Assembly: GCA_963521065.1 (NCBI GenBank)
Contig: CAUQTI010000007.1
Coordinates: 62,001-126,000, forward strand
Direction of reading: 5' to 3'
DNA: 64,000 nucleotides
Origin: IOR16 sp963521065
GTDB lineage: Bacteria; Bacillota; Clostridia; Peptostreptococcales; Anaerovoracaceae
A model generated the notes under the pieces. The model saw only the letters and a list, made by a program, of their open reading frames with translations, ran no database searches and was not told the DNA's origin. Below are positions 50,085 to 59,081 of the stretch, piece by piece. Numbering within the stretch: the first letter of the stretch is position 1; each line of letters starts with the position of its first letter. A program made the translations under genes and the position numbers.

Positions 50085-51989
50085 ATGAAAGTAACATTGA
50101 AAGACGGAAGTATTCGTGAAGTGAAAGATGGCTCAACCATCAAAGAAGTCGCAAAATCGATTTCTCAAGGACTTGCAAAAGAAGTCGTCTGTGGTAAGGT
50201 GAATGGTGAAATACAAGGAGTGGATTATGCCTTGGAGTCCGACTGTGAGCTAGAATTGTTAAAGTTTGAAGAAGAAGAGGCAAAGCATACCTTTTGGCAT
50301 ACGAGCTCACATATCTTAGCCAATGCAATTACGCGTTTGTTTCCTGAGGCAAAGTTTGGAATTGGACCTTCCATTGACAATGGATTCTATTATGACATTG
50401 ACTTGGAGCATCGCTTTACAGAAGAAGATTTAGCAAAACTAGAAAAAGAAATGAAAAAAATCGCGGATGCGAATCAGCCCTTGACTCGCTTTGAGCTTTC
50501 CCGAAAAGAAGCAATTGAGTATATGGAAAAGCGGAAAGAACCTTATAAAGTTGAGCTGATTCATGATTTGCCAGAGGATGCAATCATCTCTTTCTATGAA
50601 CAGGGTGATTTTACTGACCTATGTGCCGGGCCGCATTTGTCTTCCACAGGACTTGTGAAGGCAGTCAAGCTGACAAGCGTAGCAGGTGCGTATTGGCGCG
50701 GAAGTGAAAAAAATAAAATGCTGCAGAGAATTTACGGGATTACCTTTCCGAAGCAAAAAATGCTTGATGAATACCTTGAGCGTATGGAAGAGGCGAAGAA
50801 AAGAGATCACCGTAAAATAGGAAAAGAAATGGATTTGTTTGCGCTTTATGATGAGGGTCCTGGATTCCCGTTCTTCCTTCCAAAGGGTATGATTATCAGA
50901 AATGAATTAGAAGCTTTCTGGAGAAAATCACATATGGAACGCGGCTATCAAGAAATTAAAACACCTTTAATTTTGAGTGAGGCGCTATGGCATACTTCCG
51001 GTCACTGGGATCATTATCAGAATAATATGTATTTCACAAAAATTGACGAAGGTGACTTTGCAATCAAGCCGATGAACTGCCCTGGCTCTATGCTTGTTTA
51101 CAGAAGAAAAATGTATAGCTACAGAGATTTTCCGATTCGTATGGGCGAACTGGGACAGGTACACAGACACGAGCTTTCTGGTGCACTTCACGGATTGATG
51201 CGGGTTCGTACCTTCACGCAGGATGATGCACATATCTTTATGCTCCCAGAGCAAATTAAGGATGAAATTGTCGGCGTCATTGATTTTATTGATACAGTAT
51301 ACAGCATGTTTGGATTTAAGTATCATGTAGAACTTTCGACGAAGCCGGAAGATTCTATGGGAACTGCGGAAGAGTGGGAAACGGCAACAGCGGCATTACG
51401 AGAGGCAATGGAAGAAAAGGGGATGGAATATGTTGTAAATGAAGGCGACGGCGCATTTTATGGCCCTAAGCTGGACTTCCACCTCGAGGATTGTATTGGA
51501 AGAACCTGGCAATGCGGTACGATTCAGCTTGATTTCCAAATGCCGCAGCGTTTTGATCTAACGTATGTTGGTGCAGATGGTGAAAAACACCGCCCGGTTA
51601 TGATACACCGTGTAATTTTTGGAAGTATTGAACGGTTCATTGGAATTTTAACAGAGCATTTTGCAGGGAAGTTCCCACTATGGCTCGCTCCAACACAGGT
51701 TAAAATATTGACGGTAACAGAGAAATTTGCAGATTATGCGTTAGAGCTGCAAAAGAAATTTAGAGAAGCTGGCTTGAGAACAGAGGCCGATATCCGAAAT
51801 GAGAAAATTGGATATAAAATTCGTGAAGCACGAAATGCGAGAGATTCCTATATTGTAGTAATCGGAGAAAAGGAAGTAGAGACTGGAATGTTGCCGGTGC
51901 GTTCAAATAAAGAGGGTGAATTAGAGCCAATGGCAATTGACGCATTTATCTCTAAGCTCCAAAAAGAGATTGAAACAAAGGCAGTTTAA
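50085..51989 (+). CDS. thrS: threonyl-tRNA synthetase
   Basis: A 634-residue class II synthetase: N-terminal TGS domain (MKVTLKDGSIREV), second editing domain with HTSSHILANA and the CAGPHLSSTG region, catalytic core with GFPFFLPKG, MNCPGS and RVRTFTQDDAHIF, and the C-terminal anticodon-binding domain. ATG 50085 follows GGGAGG. The reading frame stays open back to 49791, but that part is the T-box, so the extension is not real. Confidence 0.96.
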   Translation: MKVTLKDGSIREVKDGSTIKEVAKSISQGLAKEVVCGKVNGEIQGVDYALESDCELELLKFEEEEAKHTFWHTSSHILANAITRLFPEAKFGIGPSIDNGFYYDIDLEHRFTEEDLAKLEKEMKKIADANQPLTRFELSRKEAIEYMEKRKEPYKVELIHDLPEDAIISFYEQGDFTDLCAGPHLSSTGLVKAVKLTSVAGAYWRGSEKNKMLQRIYGITFPKQKMLDEYLERMEEAKKRDHRKIGKEMDLFALYDEGPGFPFFLPKGMIIRNELEAFWRKSHMERGYQEIKTPLILSEALWHTSGHWDHYQNNMYFTKIDEGDFAIKPMNCPGSMLVYRRKMYSYRDFPIRMGELGQVHRHELSGALHGLMRVRTFTQDDAHIFMLPEQIKDEIVGVIDFIDTVYSMFGFKYHVELSTKPEDSMGTAEEWETATAALREAMEEKGMEYVVNEGDGAFYGPKLDFHLEDCIGRTWQCGTIQLDFQMPQRFDLTYVGADGEKHRPVMIHRVIFGSIERFIGILTEHFAGKFPLWLAPTQVKILTVTEKFADYALELQKKFREAGLRTEADIRNEKIGYKIREARNARDSYIVVIGEKEVETGMLPVRSNKEGELEPMAIDAFISKLQKEIETKAV

Positions 51990-52024
51990 AGAAAAAAATT
52001 TCTGATTAAAATTTTTCTGTCATT

Positions 52025-52078
52025 AAAAAAGGCTGTTGCCTAAGCGACGAGAATATCGCTTAGGCAGCAGCCTTTTTT
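52025..52078 (+). terminator. terminator of thrS
   Basis: AAAAAAGGCTGTTGCCTAAGCGA pairs with TCGCTTAGGCAGCAGCCTTTTTT (one T-G contact), a very strong symmetrical hairpin. 52079-52210 holds nothing else I can name. Confidence 0.9.
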
Positions 52079-52210
52079 GAGAAGTAGCATTATGGGCTGC
52101 ATGAAAATACAGCAAAACGGTCAGGATACAAAGGAGAAAATTTTCTGCACCAAAATGCACAAAAATGGAAGGGCTGGAATACTAATATTTTGTGCGCATT
52201 TTTAAGAATG

Positions 52211-52528
52211 TTATTTCAATTTTTCAAGTGCTGCGTTCATCTTGTCGTCTCGGTCAGCTGCTTCTGAACGGTAAGCAGAAATGAATTCTTCTACGATTGC
52301 GGCACCGTCTGCAAGCATTTCAATTTGAAAGGTACGCATCAACATTCTGGGTTGGTAATCCAGTAGCTTCTTCCCTTTCATCGTTCTCAAATGAAAGGTC
52401 ATATCTTGGTAAGTGCAGTTATCAACTTGTGCGGGGAAAAGGCTTTGATATTTTTTTTTATTAGATTGAGTCAGCTCATAGAGAGTTTTTAGAATGTCAA
52501 AACGAATATGAACATCAGATTTTGTCAT
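52211..52528 (-). CDS. conserved small protein, possible winged-helix
   Basis: A 105-residue protein not recognised. DVHIRFDILKTLYELTQ looks like the first helices of a winged helix, and the LRTMKGKKLLDYQP stretch could be helix 3 and wing; a C-terminal amphipathic helix (AAIVEEFISAYRSEA) may dimerise. ATG 52526-52528 follows GAGG 8 bases upstream; a GTG at 52537 overlaps that site. Divergent from the DUF2007 gene. Confidence 0.6.
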   Translation of the reverse strand: MTKSDVHIRFDILKTLYELTQSNKKKYQSLFPAQVDNCTYQDMTFHLRTMKGKKLLDYQPRMLMRTFQIEMLADGAAIVEEFISAYRSEAADRDDKMNAALEKLK

Positions 52529-52634
52529 GAATCGCACCTCATTTCATAGTAGATTGCTTTTACTTAATAGTACCATTTTTGTATTGAGATTCAAAGAATT
52601 AGTGATACAATAAAAATAGGAAAGTGAGGTAATT

Positions 52635-52925
52635 ATGTTTAGAAAGAAAGAAAAAAAGGAATGGCGTGACGGAGTGTATTTAACGACAGCAAGAGATTCT
52701 ATGGAGGCCGACATTTTAGAATCTAAGCTGCGGGGTGAAGGGATTCCGTCAGAAAAAAAATATAAGGGAGCCTCCAATGCTTTAGAAATTATTATGGGAA
52801 ATAGTATTTCTTTTCCCATTGATTTGTATGTTCCAAAGGAATGTTTGGAAGATGCAAAGAATATTATTATTCCGGTTGTTTTAACGGAAGATGAATTTGA
52901 AAAGCAATCGAAGGAAGAAAAATGA
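52635..52925 (+). CDS. DUF2007-type putative signal-transducing protein
   Basis: A 96-residue protein: VYLTTARDSMEADILESKLRGEGIPSE is the standard PII-like DUF2007 opening, and FPIDLYVPKECLEDAKNII its end. Function is unknown. ATG 52635 follows GTGAGG. Single-gene unit facing the small-peptide locus. Confidence 0.75.
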   Translation: MFRKKEKKEWRDGVYLTTARDSMEADILESKLRGEGIPSEKKYKGASNALEIIMGNSISFPIDLYVPKECLEDAKNIIIPVVLTEDEFEKQSKEEK

Positions 52926-52991
52926 AAAAATAGTCAGAATAATTTATATTTTATAAGTGTTGTAATAAAATATTTAAATTAAAAAAATGTA

Positions 52992-53020
52992 TTGACAATG
53001 TTTCACTGGAATGGTAGTAT
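52992..53020 (+). promoter_or_regulatory. promoter of the tiny-ORF transcription unit
   Basis: Consensus TTGACA (52992-52997), 17 bases, TAGTAT (53015-53020). Expected start near 53027. Confidence 0.6.
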
Positions 53021-53088
53021 AAAGTTAAAGAGAAGACACATTATTATTAAACAGGTAAAGATGATAATTATTGATATCTTGAAAAATT

Positions 53089-53118
53089 GCTGTGGCGAAT
53101 GCTATAGTTTTTTTTCTT
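53089..53118 (+). terminator. attenuator-like terminator in the leader of the tiny-ORF unit
   Basis: GCTGTGGC (53089-53096), loop GAAT, GCTATAGT (53101-53108) gives 8 pairs including G-U, followed by eight T. It lies between the promoter and both small ORFs, so it could end a short RNA or be regulated. A second hairpin AAAGAAGCG/CGTTTCTTT (53150-53171) follows. Confidence 0.5.
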
Positions 53119-53208
53119 TTTGAAACATAATATTGAATTTTCAGAAAATAAAGAAGCGCTTACGTTTCTTTATAAATAAATGTCAGAAAGGAATGGAGGT
53201 AGATAAAT

Positions 53209-53292
53209 ATGTCATGGTTTTTAGATCAGGCTATTTATGTTGCCCCGATGGCAATTAAGAGGGGCAATCCCGAAGGGGAAGGATTTAACTAG
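53209..53292 (+). CDS. 27-residue peptide ORF, unrecognised
   Basis: ATG 53209 has AATGGAGG 9 bases upstream, a better site than most genes here. The peptide starts MSWFLDQAIYVAPMA (hydrophobic, amphipathic) and continues IKRGNPEGEGFN, polar and Gly-rich. There is no Cys and no Gly-Gly leader. No maturation enzyme is adjacent; the nearest transporter is the ABC pair at 53625-55141, on the other strand. It might be a leader peptide, a signal, or a toxin-like peptide; none can be chosen. Confidence 0.5.
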   Translation: MSWFLDQAIYVAPMAIKRGNPEGEGFN

Positions 53293-53377
53293 CGACGCGA
53301 TTTTGCGTGTAGAACGAAAGATAAATCTTAAAAACGGGAAAAAATAAAAAAATAGGGAAATATGGAGGTAATTAAAA

Positions 53378-53524
53378 ATGAATAATATTATGAAAAAGGT
53401 AATCGGATTTTACGGAGATGTTTGCGAAGAAAAAAGAGAAGCTTTATTGAATCAGTGGGAAAAACCAGCTGAATCCTATACAGTAGGTGCGATCTTAGAG
53501 TCTTTAAACAAATCCAAGAAATAA
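53378..53524 (+). CDS. 48-residue protein ORF, unrecognised
   Basis: ATG 53378 follows TATGGAGG with ideal spacing. The product is mostly helical and charged (KKVIGFYGDVCEEKREALL, then a Trp and GAILESLNKSKK). It shares the same ribosome-binding style as the 27-codon ORF 85 bases upstream, and no promoter lies between, so the two are probably one transcript ending at the 25-bp hairpin at 53561. Not a known family to me. Confidence 0.5.
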   Translation: MNNIMKKVIGFYGDVCEEKREALLNQWEKPAESYTVGAILESLNKSKK

Positions 53525-53560
53525 GATAAAATATAACACAGATAAAAGCATATTTAAAAT

Positions 53561-53617
53561 AAGACAAAGAAAAAGAGCGTTTGGTTTCCTTTACCAAACG
53601 CTCTTTTTCTTTGTCTT
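53561..53617. terminator. bidirectional terminator with a 25-bp perfect stem
   Basis: 53561-53585 and 53593-53617 are exact reverse complements (core GAGCGTTTGGT/ACCAAACGCTC) with loop TTCCTTT and A/T-rich ends, between the tiny-ORF unit and the convergent ABC operon. Confidence 0.92.
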
Positions 53618-53624
53618 TTCTATG

Positions 53625-54269
53625 TTAAAAATCTTTTTTCTTTAGAATTTTTATTGAAATTACCATTGAAATTGTTAAAATAATGACAATTAAAATGGAG
53701 AGCATAAACAGGATCGTTGGAAACGAAAGCTGTGCGAAAAATGATAATTGATGATTCAGCGTGCTTCCCAAGGTAGGGAATAATGCGATGCTTAAACTTG
53801 GAATCAGAAAGATAACAATCAACACAATTCGGCTTTTTTCAATCCCAAATTTAAAAATGAACGGGAAGAGGATTGAAAAGGCAAGGGAGGAAGCACACAA
53901 TATAGAGTAGCAGGTCAACAAAAATACTTCTGGCGGCAATGGCTGTGAATCTGGTAGCAGGAAACTGGCACCATAAAAAAGGATATTTATTATAATTGCA
54001 GAGAGTACTAAGGCAAAGCCTACGACATATTTGCTAAGAGCTAACTGCGTGCGTGTGACAGGAAGTGTGAGAGCATAATTATCCCATTTTGAATATTTAT
54101 CGAAGGAAAAGGTGTTGATTGGTAAAATTAAACACAAAATGCCAAGGAAGGGTGCAAGAAAGCTGCCAGAGATAAACATCCCAATGATTCCATATAAAAT
54201 GGTGACTCCTAAGATAAATTTCCCTTGTTTTTTGATGTTATAATAGTCTTTTAAAATAAGCGCTTTCAT
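53625..54269 (-). CDS. ABC-2 type permease of the YtrA-linked transporter (module 1)
   Basis: A 214-residue membrane protein with about six spans, beginning MKALILKDYYNIKKQGKF, typical of the short ABC-2 permeases found in YtrA- and PmtR-regulated exporters. Conserved NTFSFDKYSKWDNYALTLPVTR follows the second span. It should pair with the ATPase encoded just upstream (start and stop overlap by one base). Exported substrate is unknown; related systems export or protect against antimicrobial peptides. Confidence 0.8.
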   Translation of the reverse strand: MKALILKDYYNIKKQGKFILGVTILYGIIGMFISGSFLAPFLGILCLILPINTFSFDKYSKWDNYALTLPVTRTQLALSKYVVGFALVLSAIIINILFYGASFLLPDSQPLPPEVFLLTCYSILCASSLAFSILFPFIFKFGIEKSRIVLIVIFLIPSLSIALFPTLGSTLNHQLSFFAQLSFPTILFMLSILIVIILTISMVISIKILKKKDF

Positions 54270-55141
54270 TATTTTTTAACCTCCTGTCTAAGTATCTGAA
54301 ACAACATAATTGTTTCAAGGTTTACCGAATCTAAAATGAACTCAGGATATTTCATTTTGATATAAGCGCGGTCGCTGACCAGCGCTTCACACCCAAACGA
54401 ATTTTTTCGAAAGCTGATGTAGTCCTCAGCGGCTATTTTTTGAAATTCTTCATTTGTGCATTTCAGTAAGGCGTAATTTTCTAAAATTGTATCCTTGGAA
54501 TCCTGCAAGGCAATTTTTCCCTCATGAATAAAGCAAATATAATCAGCGATTTTTTCCAGGTCGCTTGTAATGTGAGATGAAAATAGAATCGCATGGGTTT
54601 CATCTTGAATGAAATCTAAAAATAAATCAAGGATTTCATTTCGTACAATCGGATCTAAGCCGTTAGTGGGTTCGTCTAAAATTAAAAGCGTCGGATGATG
54701 GGAAAGTGCTGTTGCGATGGATAGCTTCATGCGCATTCCTTTCGAAAATTCTTTAATGCTCTGCTTTTGAGGCAGCTTGAATTTTTGAAGAAAATTTAAG
54801 AAAAGTTTTTGATCCCAGTTTTGGTAAAGTGGACGCATAATCTTTGAAATTTGGAGTGGTGTGATTGAGTCATAAAAAAAACCTTCATCCAAAACAACGC
54901 CTAACTGTTGCTTTATTTCAGATTCATTTTTTTGAGCATCTAGACCTAATATTTCGATCGTTCCGTTTTCTTTTTTTATTTGATTTAAGATGAGTTTAAT
55001 TGTGGTTGTTTTTCCGGCTCCATTTTCACCAATAAAGCCGACAATTGACCCTCTGGGAATTGTCAAATTGATTTGGTCCAGATGAAAATTAGCATATTGT
55101 TTTGTTAAGCCTTTTATTTCAAGGGCATTTGCTGTTTGCAT
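54269..55141 (-). CDS. ABC transporter ATP-binding protein (module 1)
   Basis: A 290-residue ATPase. Walker A GENGAGKTTTIK (about 37-48), Q-loop, signature FSKGMRMKLS (about 136-145), Walker B LLILDEPTNGLDP and H-loop LFSSH. The C-terminal 80 residues form the extra domain common in drug/peptide exporters. Start ATG 55139-55141 after AGGAGG. Middle gene of GntR-ATPase-permease. Confidence 0.93.
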   Translation of the reverse strand: MQTANALEIKGLTKQYANFHLDQINLTIPRGSIVGFIGENGAGKTTTIKLILNQIKKENGTIEILGLDAQKNESEIKQQLGVVLDEGFFYDSITPLQISKIMRPLYQNWDQKLFLNFLQKFKLPQKQSIKEFSKGMRMKLSIATALSHHPTLLILDEPTNGLDPIVRNEILDLFLDFIQDETHAILFSSHITSDLEKIADYICFIHEGKIALQDSKDTILENYALLKCTNEEFQKIAAEDYISFRKNSFGCEALVSDRAYIKMKYPEFILDSVNLETIMLFQILRQEVKK

Positions 55142-55157
55142 ATGAGTTTTCCTCCTG

Positions 55158-55535
55158 TTATTTTTTTTCCTTATAAAGCGTATGAAGTAATGTTGTCAAC
55201 TCGTCGAGGGTCATTCCGCTCTCCTTTGCCGCTTGTATGGATTTTAAGAGAAATTCCTTACTTATATGGCGTTGTTCATTGCGGATAGTCTCGATTTTTT
55301 CAGAAGAAATGAAGCTTCCTTTTCCGGTAATGGTTTCAATCAATCCGGCTCGCTCTAATTCTTCATAGGCACGTTTTGTAGTGATAACACTGATTCGAAG
55401 CTCTTTTGCCAGAAAGCGCATAGAAGGAAGGGAATCACCATCTTTTAAAGTGCCGTTTAAAATAAGCTTTTTTATTTGGGAGATGATTTGTTCATATAAG
55501 GGTTTTTCACTGGTATTACTTAAAATAATATTCAT
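55158..55535 (-). CDS. GntR-family (YtrA subfamily) transcriptional regulator (module 1)
   Basis: A 125-residue repressor: winged helix (PLYEQIISQIKKLILNGTL...LPSMRFLAKELRISVITTKRAYEELERAGLIET) and a short two-helix C-terminal tail, the hallmark of YtrA regulators lacking a ligand domain. Start ATG 55533-55535, 9 bases after GAGG. It heads the operon and lies beside the palindrome at 55549-55593. Confidence 0.9.
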   Translation of the reverse strand: MNIILSNTSEKPLYEQIISQIKKLILNGTLKDGDSLPSMRFLAKELRISVITTKRAYEELERAGLIETITGKGSFISSEKIETIRNEQRHISKEFLLKSIQAAKESGMTLDELTTLLHTLYKEKK

Positions 55536-55548
55536 AGACGCGTACCTC

Positions 55549-55593
55549 AATGCGTTAAAGTGTGTATATACAATATATACAATTTAACGCATT
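55549..55593. promoter_or_regulatory. palindromic operator/promoter of GntR-ABC module 1
   Basis: AATGCGTTAAA (55549-55559) is repeated exactly inverted as TTTAACGCATT (55583-55593), with TGTATA-like half sites between. The 45-bp palindrome covers the expected -35/-10 region of the minus-strand operon, so the likely function is autorepression by the YtrA-like protein. Confidence 0.65.
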
Positions 55594-55624
55594 GAAAAAG
55601 AAATGTCAATAGGAGAATCAAAAA

Positions 55625-56836
55625 TTAAATTTGCTGTGCAGCAAGATAGGCAGAAGAAAATGCAAATTGGAGGTTATATCCTCCGGTATCACCGTCTACA
55701 TCTAAGGCTTCGCCTGCGAAATGCAGCCCGGGAAACTGCTTACTTTCCATTGTTTTTATAGAAATGTCAAGAAGCGATACCCCTCCGGCGGTGACCATTG
55801 CTTTGTCAAAGGAATCCAATTTACTAATACGATGTATATCTTTTGTTAATATCCCGGAAAGGCGCTTGAGGTCTGTACCGGAAAGTTGAGAAAATTTTTG
55901 ATTCGGAGATAAAGACAGCCTATCACAAATAAGCTCTAAAAATCTTTTTGGGAGAGGAAGAAGCTCTTGCAATACAGAAAGCAGCTGCTTCTGATTCGCC
56001 GGCTGATTTTTTTGTAAAAGAGCGAGTAATTTTTCTCCGGAAAACGGAAGATACTGAATTTGTAAAAGCAAACCGGTGGAGGCGAATCGGGAGCTATCCA
56101 AAACAACCGGTCCGGATAGATTTTTATGTGTAAATAAAAGAGCTCCGGTTTTCTCTGAGATTTTTTTACCGTCTGTTTGAAGAATTTGCAATTTTACGTG
56201 TTCAAAAGCGGTACCGGATAGCTCACTGTAAGGATAGTTTTCTATGAAAATAGGGGTTAATGCAGGGCGGAGCGGTTCGATTGTAATTCCGAGACTGGAC
56301 AAAACCGGAAAAAGGTTGCCGTCAGAGCCTGTTGTCGGATAAGAACAGCCGCCGGATGCCACAATTACCTTTTTAGAATAATAGACTTCTTTGTCGCAGG
56401 TAACACAATACGTTCCGTCTTCTTTCCGAGCGAGTGAAATTACTTGCGTAGAAAGCCGAAAAGAAAGTCCGTTTTTTTTGCAGAGAGAAGAAAGGCAATT
56501 CAGCACATCTTGTGCTTTCATTGACTTCGGAAATATTTTCCCATCTTCTCTCGTTACCGTATCAATCCCATTTTTCTCAAAAAAGGAGAGCAGTGCTTCA
56601 TTGTTAAAGGAATATAAAATAGGGCGAATGCTTTTTCCGTTTGTGCCGTAGTGATCTAAAAAATCTTTGATAGAGCCGCTGTGCGTGAGGTTACATTGGC
56701 CGCTGCCGGACATCAAAAGTTTTTTCCCCATAGAGGAAGAGCGTTCAATCAATAAGCCGTTTGTTGTATGCGGGAGGGATGCCCCTGCAAATAGGCCGGA
56801 AGCACCTCCTCCAATAATAATTAAGTCATAAGTCAT
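55625..56836 (-). CDS. HI0933/YhiN (BaiN)-family flavoprotein
   Basis: A 403-residue FAD-dependent protein: N-terminal DLIIIGGGASGLFAG, MSGSGQCNLTHSG, VASGGCSYPTTGSDG, and the C-terminal TAGGVSLLDI...GLHFAGEALDVDGDTGGYNLQFAFSSAY. Members include clostridial 7-alpha-dehydroxylation-related BaiN, but most are uncharacterised, so no substrate is assigned. ATG 56834-56836 follows GGAG. Single gene between the two transporter modules. Confidence 0.88.
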   Translation of the reverse strand: MTYDLIIIGGGASGLFAGASLPHTTNGLLIERSSSMGKKLLMSGSGQCNLTHSGSIKDFLDHYGTNGKSIRPILYSFNNEALLSFFEKNGIDTVTREDGKIFPKSMKAQDVLNCLSSLCKKNGLSFRLSTQVISLARKEDGTYCVTCDKEVYYSKKVIVASGGCSYPTTGSDGNLFPVLSSLGITIEPLRPALTPIFIENYPYSELSGTAFEHVKLQILQTDGKKISEKTGALLFTHKNLSGPVVLDSSRFASTGLLLQIQYLPFSGEKLLALLQKNQPANQKQLLSVLQELLPLPKRFLELICDRLSLSPNQKFSQLSGTDLKRLSGILTKDIHRISKLDSFDKAMVTAGGVSLLDISIKTMESKQFPGLHFAGEALDVDGDTGGYNLQFAFSSAYLAAQQI

Positions 56837-56990
56837 AGGAATCTCCATTCTGTTTTTTATGTGAAAATTTTATCTGAAAACGATACTATCTTATAAAAAT
56901 ATGCTCTAAAGCATTCTCCTTTATCATAGCAAAAGAGAAAGGACTTCACAATAAAATGCAAAGCCCTTTTGTATAGAAATACCCATTTTG

Positions 56991-59081
56991 CTATTTGAAA
57001 TACTCCGAAATATAATCCGGTGCGTTTGATTTATGAATGTAAAGCTCTGTAGGAGCGGCTCCGCCATTTCTGCCGGCATAGACAATTTGAAAGCGATAAT
57101 ATTTTTCGGAGTCAAACTGCATTGTTTCACCTAACTCATAAAGCTGCTTTATTTTAGAAAGGTCGGTGATTACCATTAAATTTTCATGCTCCTCCGGCGG
57201 TTGCAGGCCGGGGTTATAATAGCTGTCAAGAGATTGCTCGATGCTCTTTGTGGAAGTGTCAGAAAGCGTAGCCATTGCATACAAAGGGGTGACTTTCATA
57301 TACTCTGTGTAAATGTTGTACCCGTGACGGTTCAGCCACGCAATTGTTTGCGTATAGGAAGGACGGATTGAATATTCTCTTGTTTCTGTAGGGTCCTCTC
57401 CTATTTTCTGCGAGCTCTCCGCTGTGGTGCCCAACGGTACCGTATCTGTTCCTATTTGCTGAGGGCGAATGTATTTTATTTCAACGCTGCATAACGGCAT
57501 TTCAGGTTTGCAGAGCTGCTCGTAAGTCAGTACCTGCACATCTTGGTTAAGTGCTTGAATCAAGCCTTTCAGATCATCTGTGGTAATGCTGGGGTCAATC
57601 GCAGAGGTAACGCGGCTATGAATGGTTACTTGCTGCAAATCTTTTTCGGGAATTCGCAGCAACGCTAAATCTGTGCGAAATTCACTGGATTCGTAAAGTG
57701 TTTTCAAATTTTTATTTTCTGTAATAAGCCAGCGGGGAACTTCATAGTACCTGTTTAGGGTACGTCCGGAATCTGTCTTATAGGTAAAGAGAATGGATGA
57801 ATATCCATTTGGGTTATCCTTCGTGTATTTCACGATTTTATCTCGATTTCCAATAATCTGCTTATGGAAAGAAATAATTTGCTGAAGATTGTCTGGATCT
57901 TTATATTTTGTTTTTAATTCATCATAATTTCTGTATTCATTATAATTATAGGACAATGCATAATCCATAGAAATACTTTTTATGTTTTTTTCAGAGGGAA
58001 TTCGGCCTTCATAGGAGAAAGCGTCAAATTCCAGTGAAAGAAAGAATAGTACTGCGATTAAAAGGTAAATGCCAAAGCTTTTTAAGGCTGCAACATTAAA
58101 AATCCAAACTGTTTTTTTTACAACGATCCTTCCGATTAGGAAACCTAAAAGAGCTCCGCAAAAATAGCCGATATAAGAGTAGTCCCCTAAAAATTTAAAA
58201 TAGGTGCCAATTGCTGTCATAGTAAAGAAGGCAATCAGGTAACAAATAGCCGGTTCACAAAAGGAATAAACCAAAGCATCCGATGTTTTTTCAAGTTTTC
58301 TCCGTTCGTACAATAAAGCGGACAGGAAAAATAAAAACACAATCATTCCAAGATAGAATATGATGCGAAGCGGCGTGAAAATTGGAGCGCCGGACAGTGT
58401 TGCAAGAAACGGCGATAAGGCATAGGAGAAAGACTCTCCACTTTCTATATAAAACCCGAAAAGATACACTTTAAAATAAGAAATCAGCACAGCATGCAGT
58501 GCAGGAAGCAGAAAGTTAAATGCAACGGCTGTACAAAAGTGCATGATACTGTTTCCTGTAATCATTCCGGCAAAGACAGAAACTGTATATAAAAAAATGA
58601 CAATCAAAAGAGATTGGAATATCCAACGTAAAATCATCATTCTTGAAAAAACGTCTGCGGTATCAGCCCAATCTACGGGAACGGGTTTGCTGATTGCAAG
58701 CAGTATCAGGCCATTTGCAAGGATTGGAATGGAAATTAGCAAAAGGCCGGACAAAAAGTGACTGTTATAGAGTGTGATTCTGCGAAACGGCATCGCGTGC
58801 ATGACTGCGACGGAGCTTGTATTTTGCAGATAACGGAAAAGCACAACTGCCGTTAAAATAGGAAATGATAAATGCGCTAAGAGGAGAAACGGTTGTTCAT
58901 TTCTTAAAACACTCCCAATGTAATAGGCGAAGTCAGACAGATTCCGATAGCTTAAAAGGATTGGAAAGACTCCGCAAAGAAAGTAAATTAAAAACCCGAT
59001 TACAGGAATCGGCCAGCATCTTCTAAAATTTTCCTGTAGGAGAGGGCGTGACGGACTAAAACAGGATACTTTGCATGTCAT
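56991..59081 (-). CDS. large ABC-2 type permease (module 2)
   Basis: A 696-residue membrane protein. About ten spans fill residues 20-370 (for example PVIGFLIYFLCGVFPILL, FPILTAVVLFRYL); the rest (about 375-696) is a large extracytoplasmic soluble domain. This matches the YtrC/YtrD-like or DUF6449-type permease downstream of YtrA regulators. It overlaps the ATPase gene by 26 bases; ATG 59079-59081 follows GGAGGAAAAG. The large outer domain suggests substrate or cell-wall sensing (inference). Confidence 0.8.
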   Translation of the reverse strand: MTCKVSCFSPSRPLLQENFRRCWPIPVIGFLIYFLCGVFPILLSYRNLSDFAYYIGSVLRNEQPFLLLAHLSFPILTAVVLFRYLQNTSSVAVMHAMPFRRITLYNSHFLSGLLLISIPILANGLILLAISKPVPVDWADTADVFSRMMILRWIFQSLLIVIFLYTVSVFAGMITGNSIMHFCTAVAFNFLLPALHAVLISYFKVYLFGFYIESGESFSYALSPFLATLSGAPIFTPLRIIFYLGMIVFLFFLSALLYERRKLEKTSDALVYSFCEPAICYLIAFFTMTAIGTYFKFLGDYSYIGYFCGALLGFLIGRIVVKKTVWIFNVAALKSFGIYLLIAVLFFLSLEFDAFSYEGRIPSEKNIKSISMDYALSYNYNEYRNYDELKTKYKDPDNLQQIISFHKQIIGNRDKIVKYTKDNPNGYSSILFTYKTDSGRTLNRYYEVPRWLITENKNLKTLYESSEFRTDLALLRIPEKDLQQVTIHSRVTSAIDPSITTDDLKGLIQALNQDVQVLTYEQLCKPEMPLCSVEIKYIRPQQIGTDTVPLGTTAESSQKIGEDPTETREYSIRPSYTQTIAWLNRHGYNIYTEYMKVTPLYAMATLSDTSTKSIEQSLDSYYNPGLQPPEEHENLMVITDLSKIKQLYELGETMQFDSEKYYRFQIVYAGRNGGAAPTELYIHKSNAPDYISEYFK

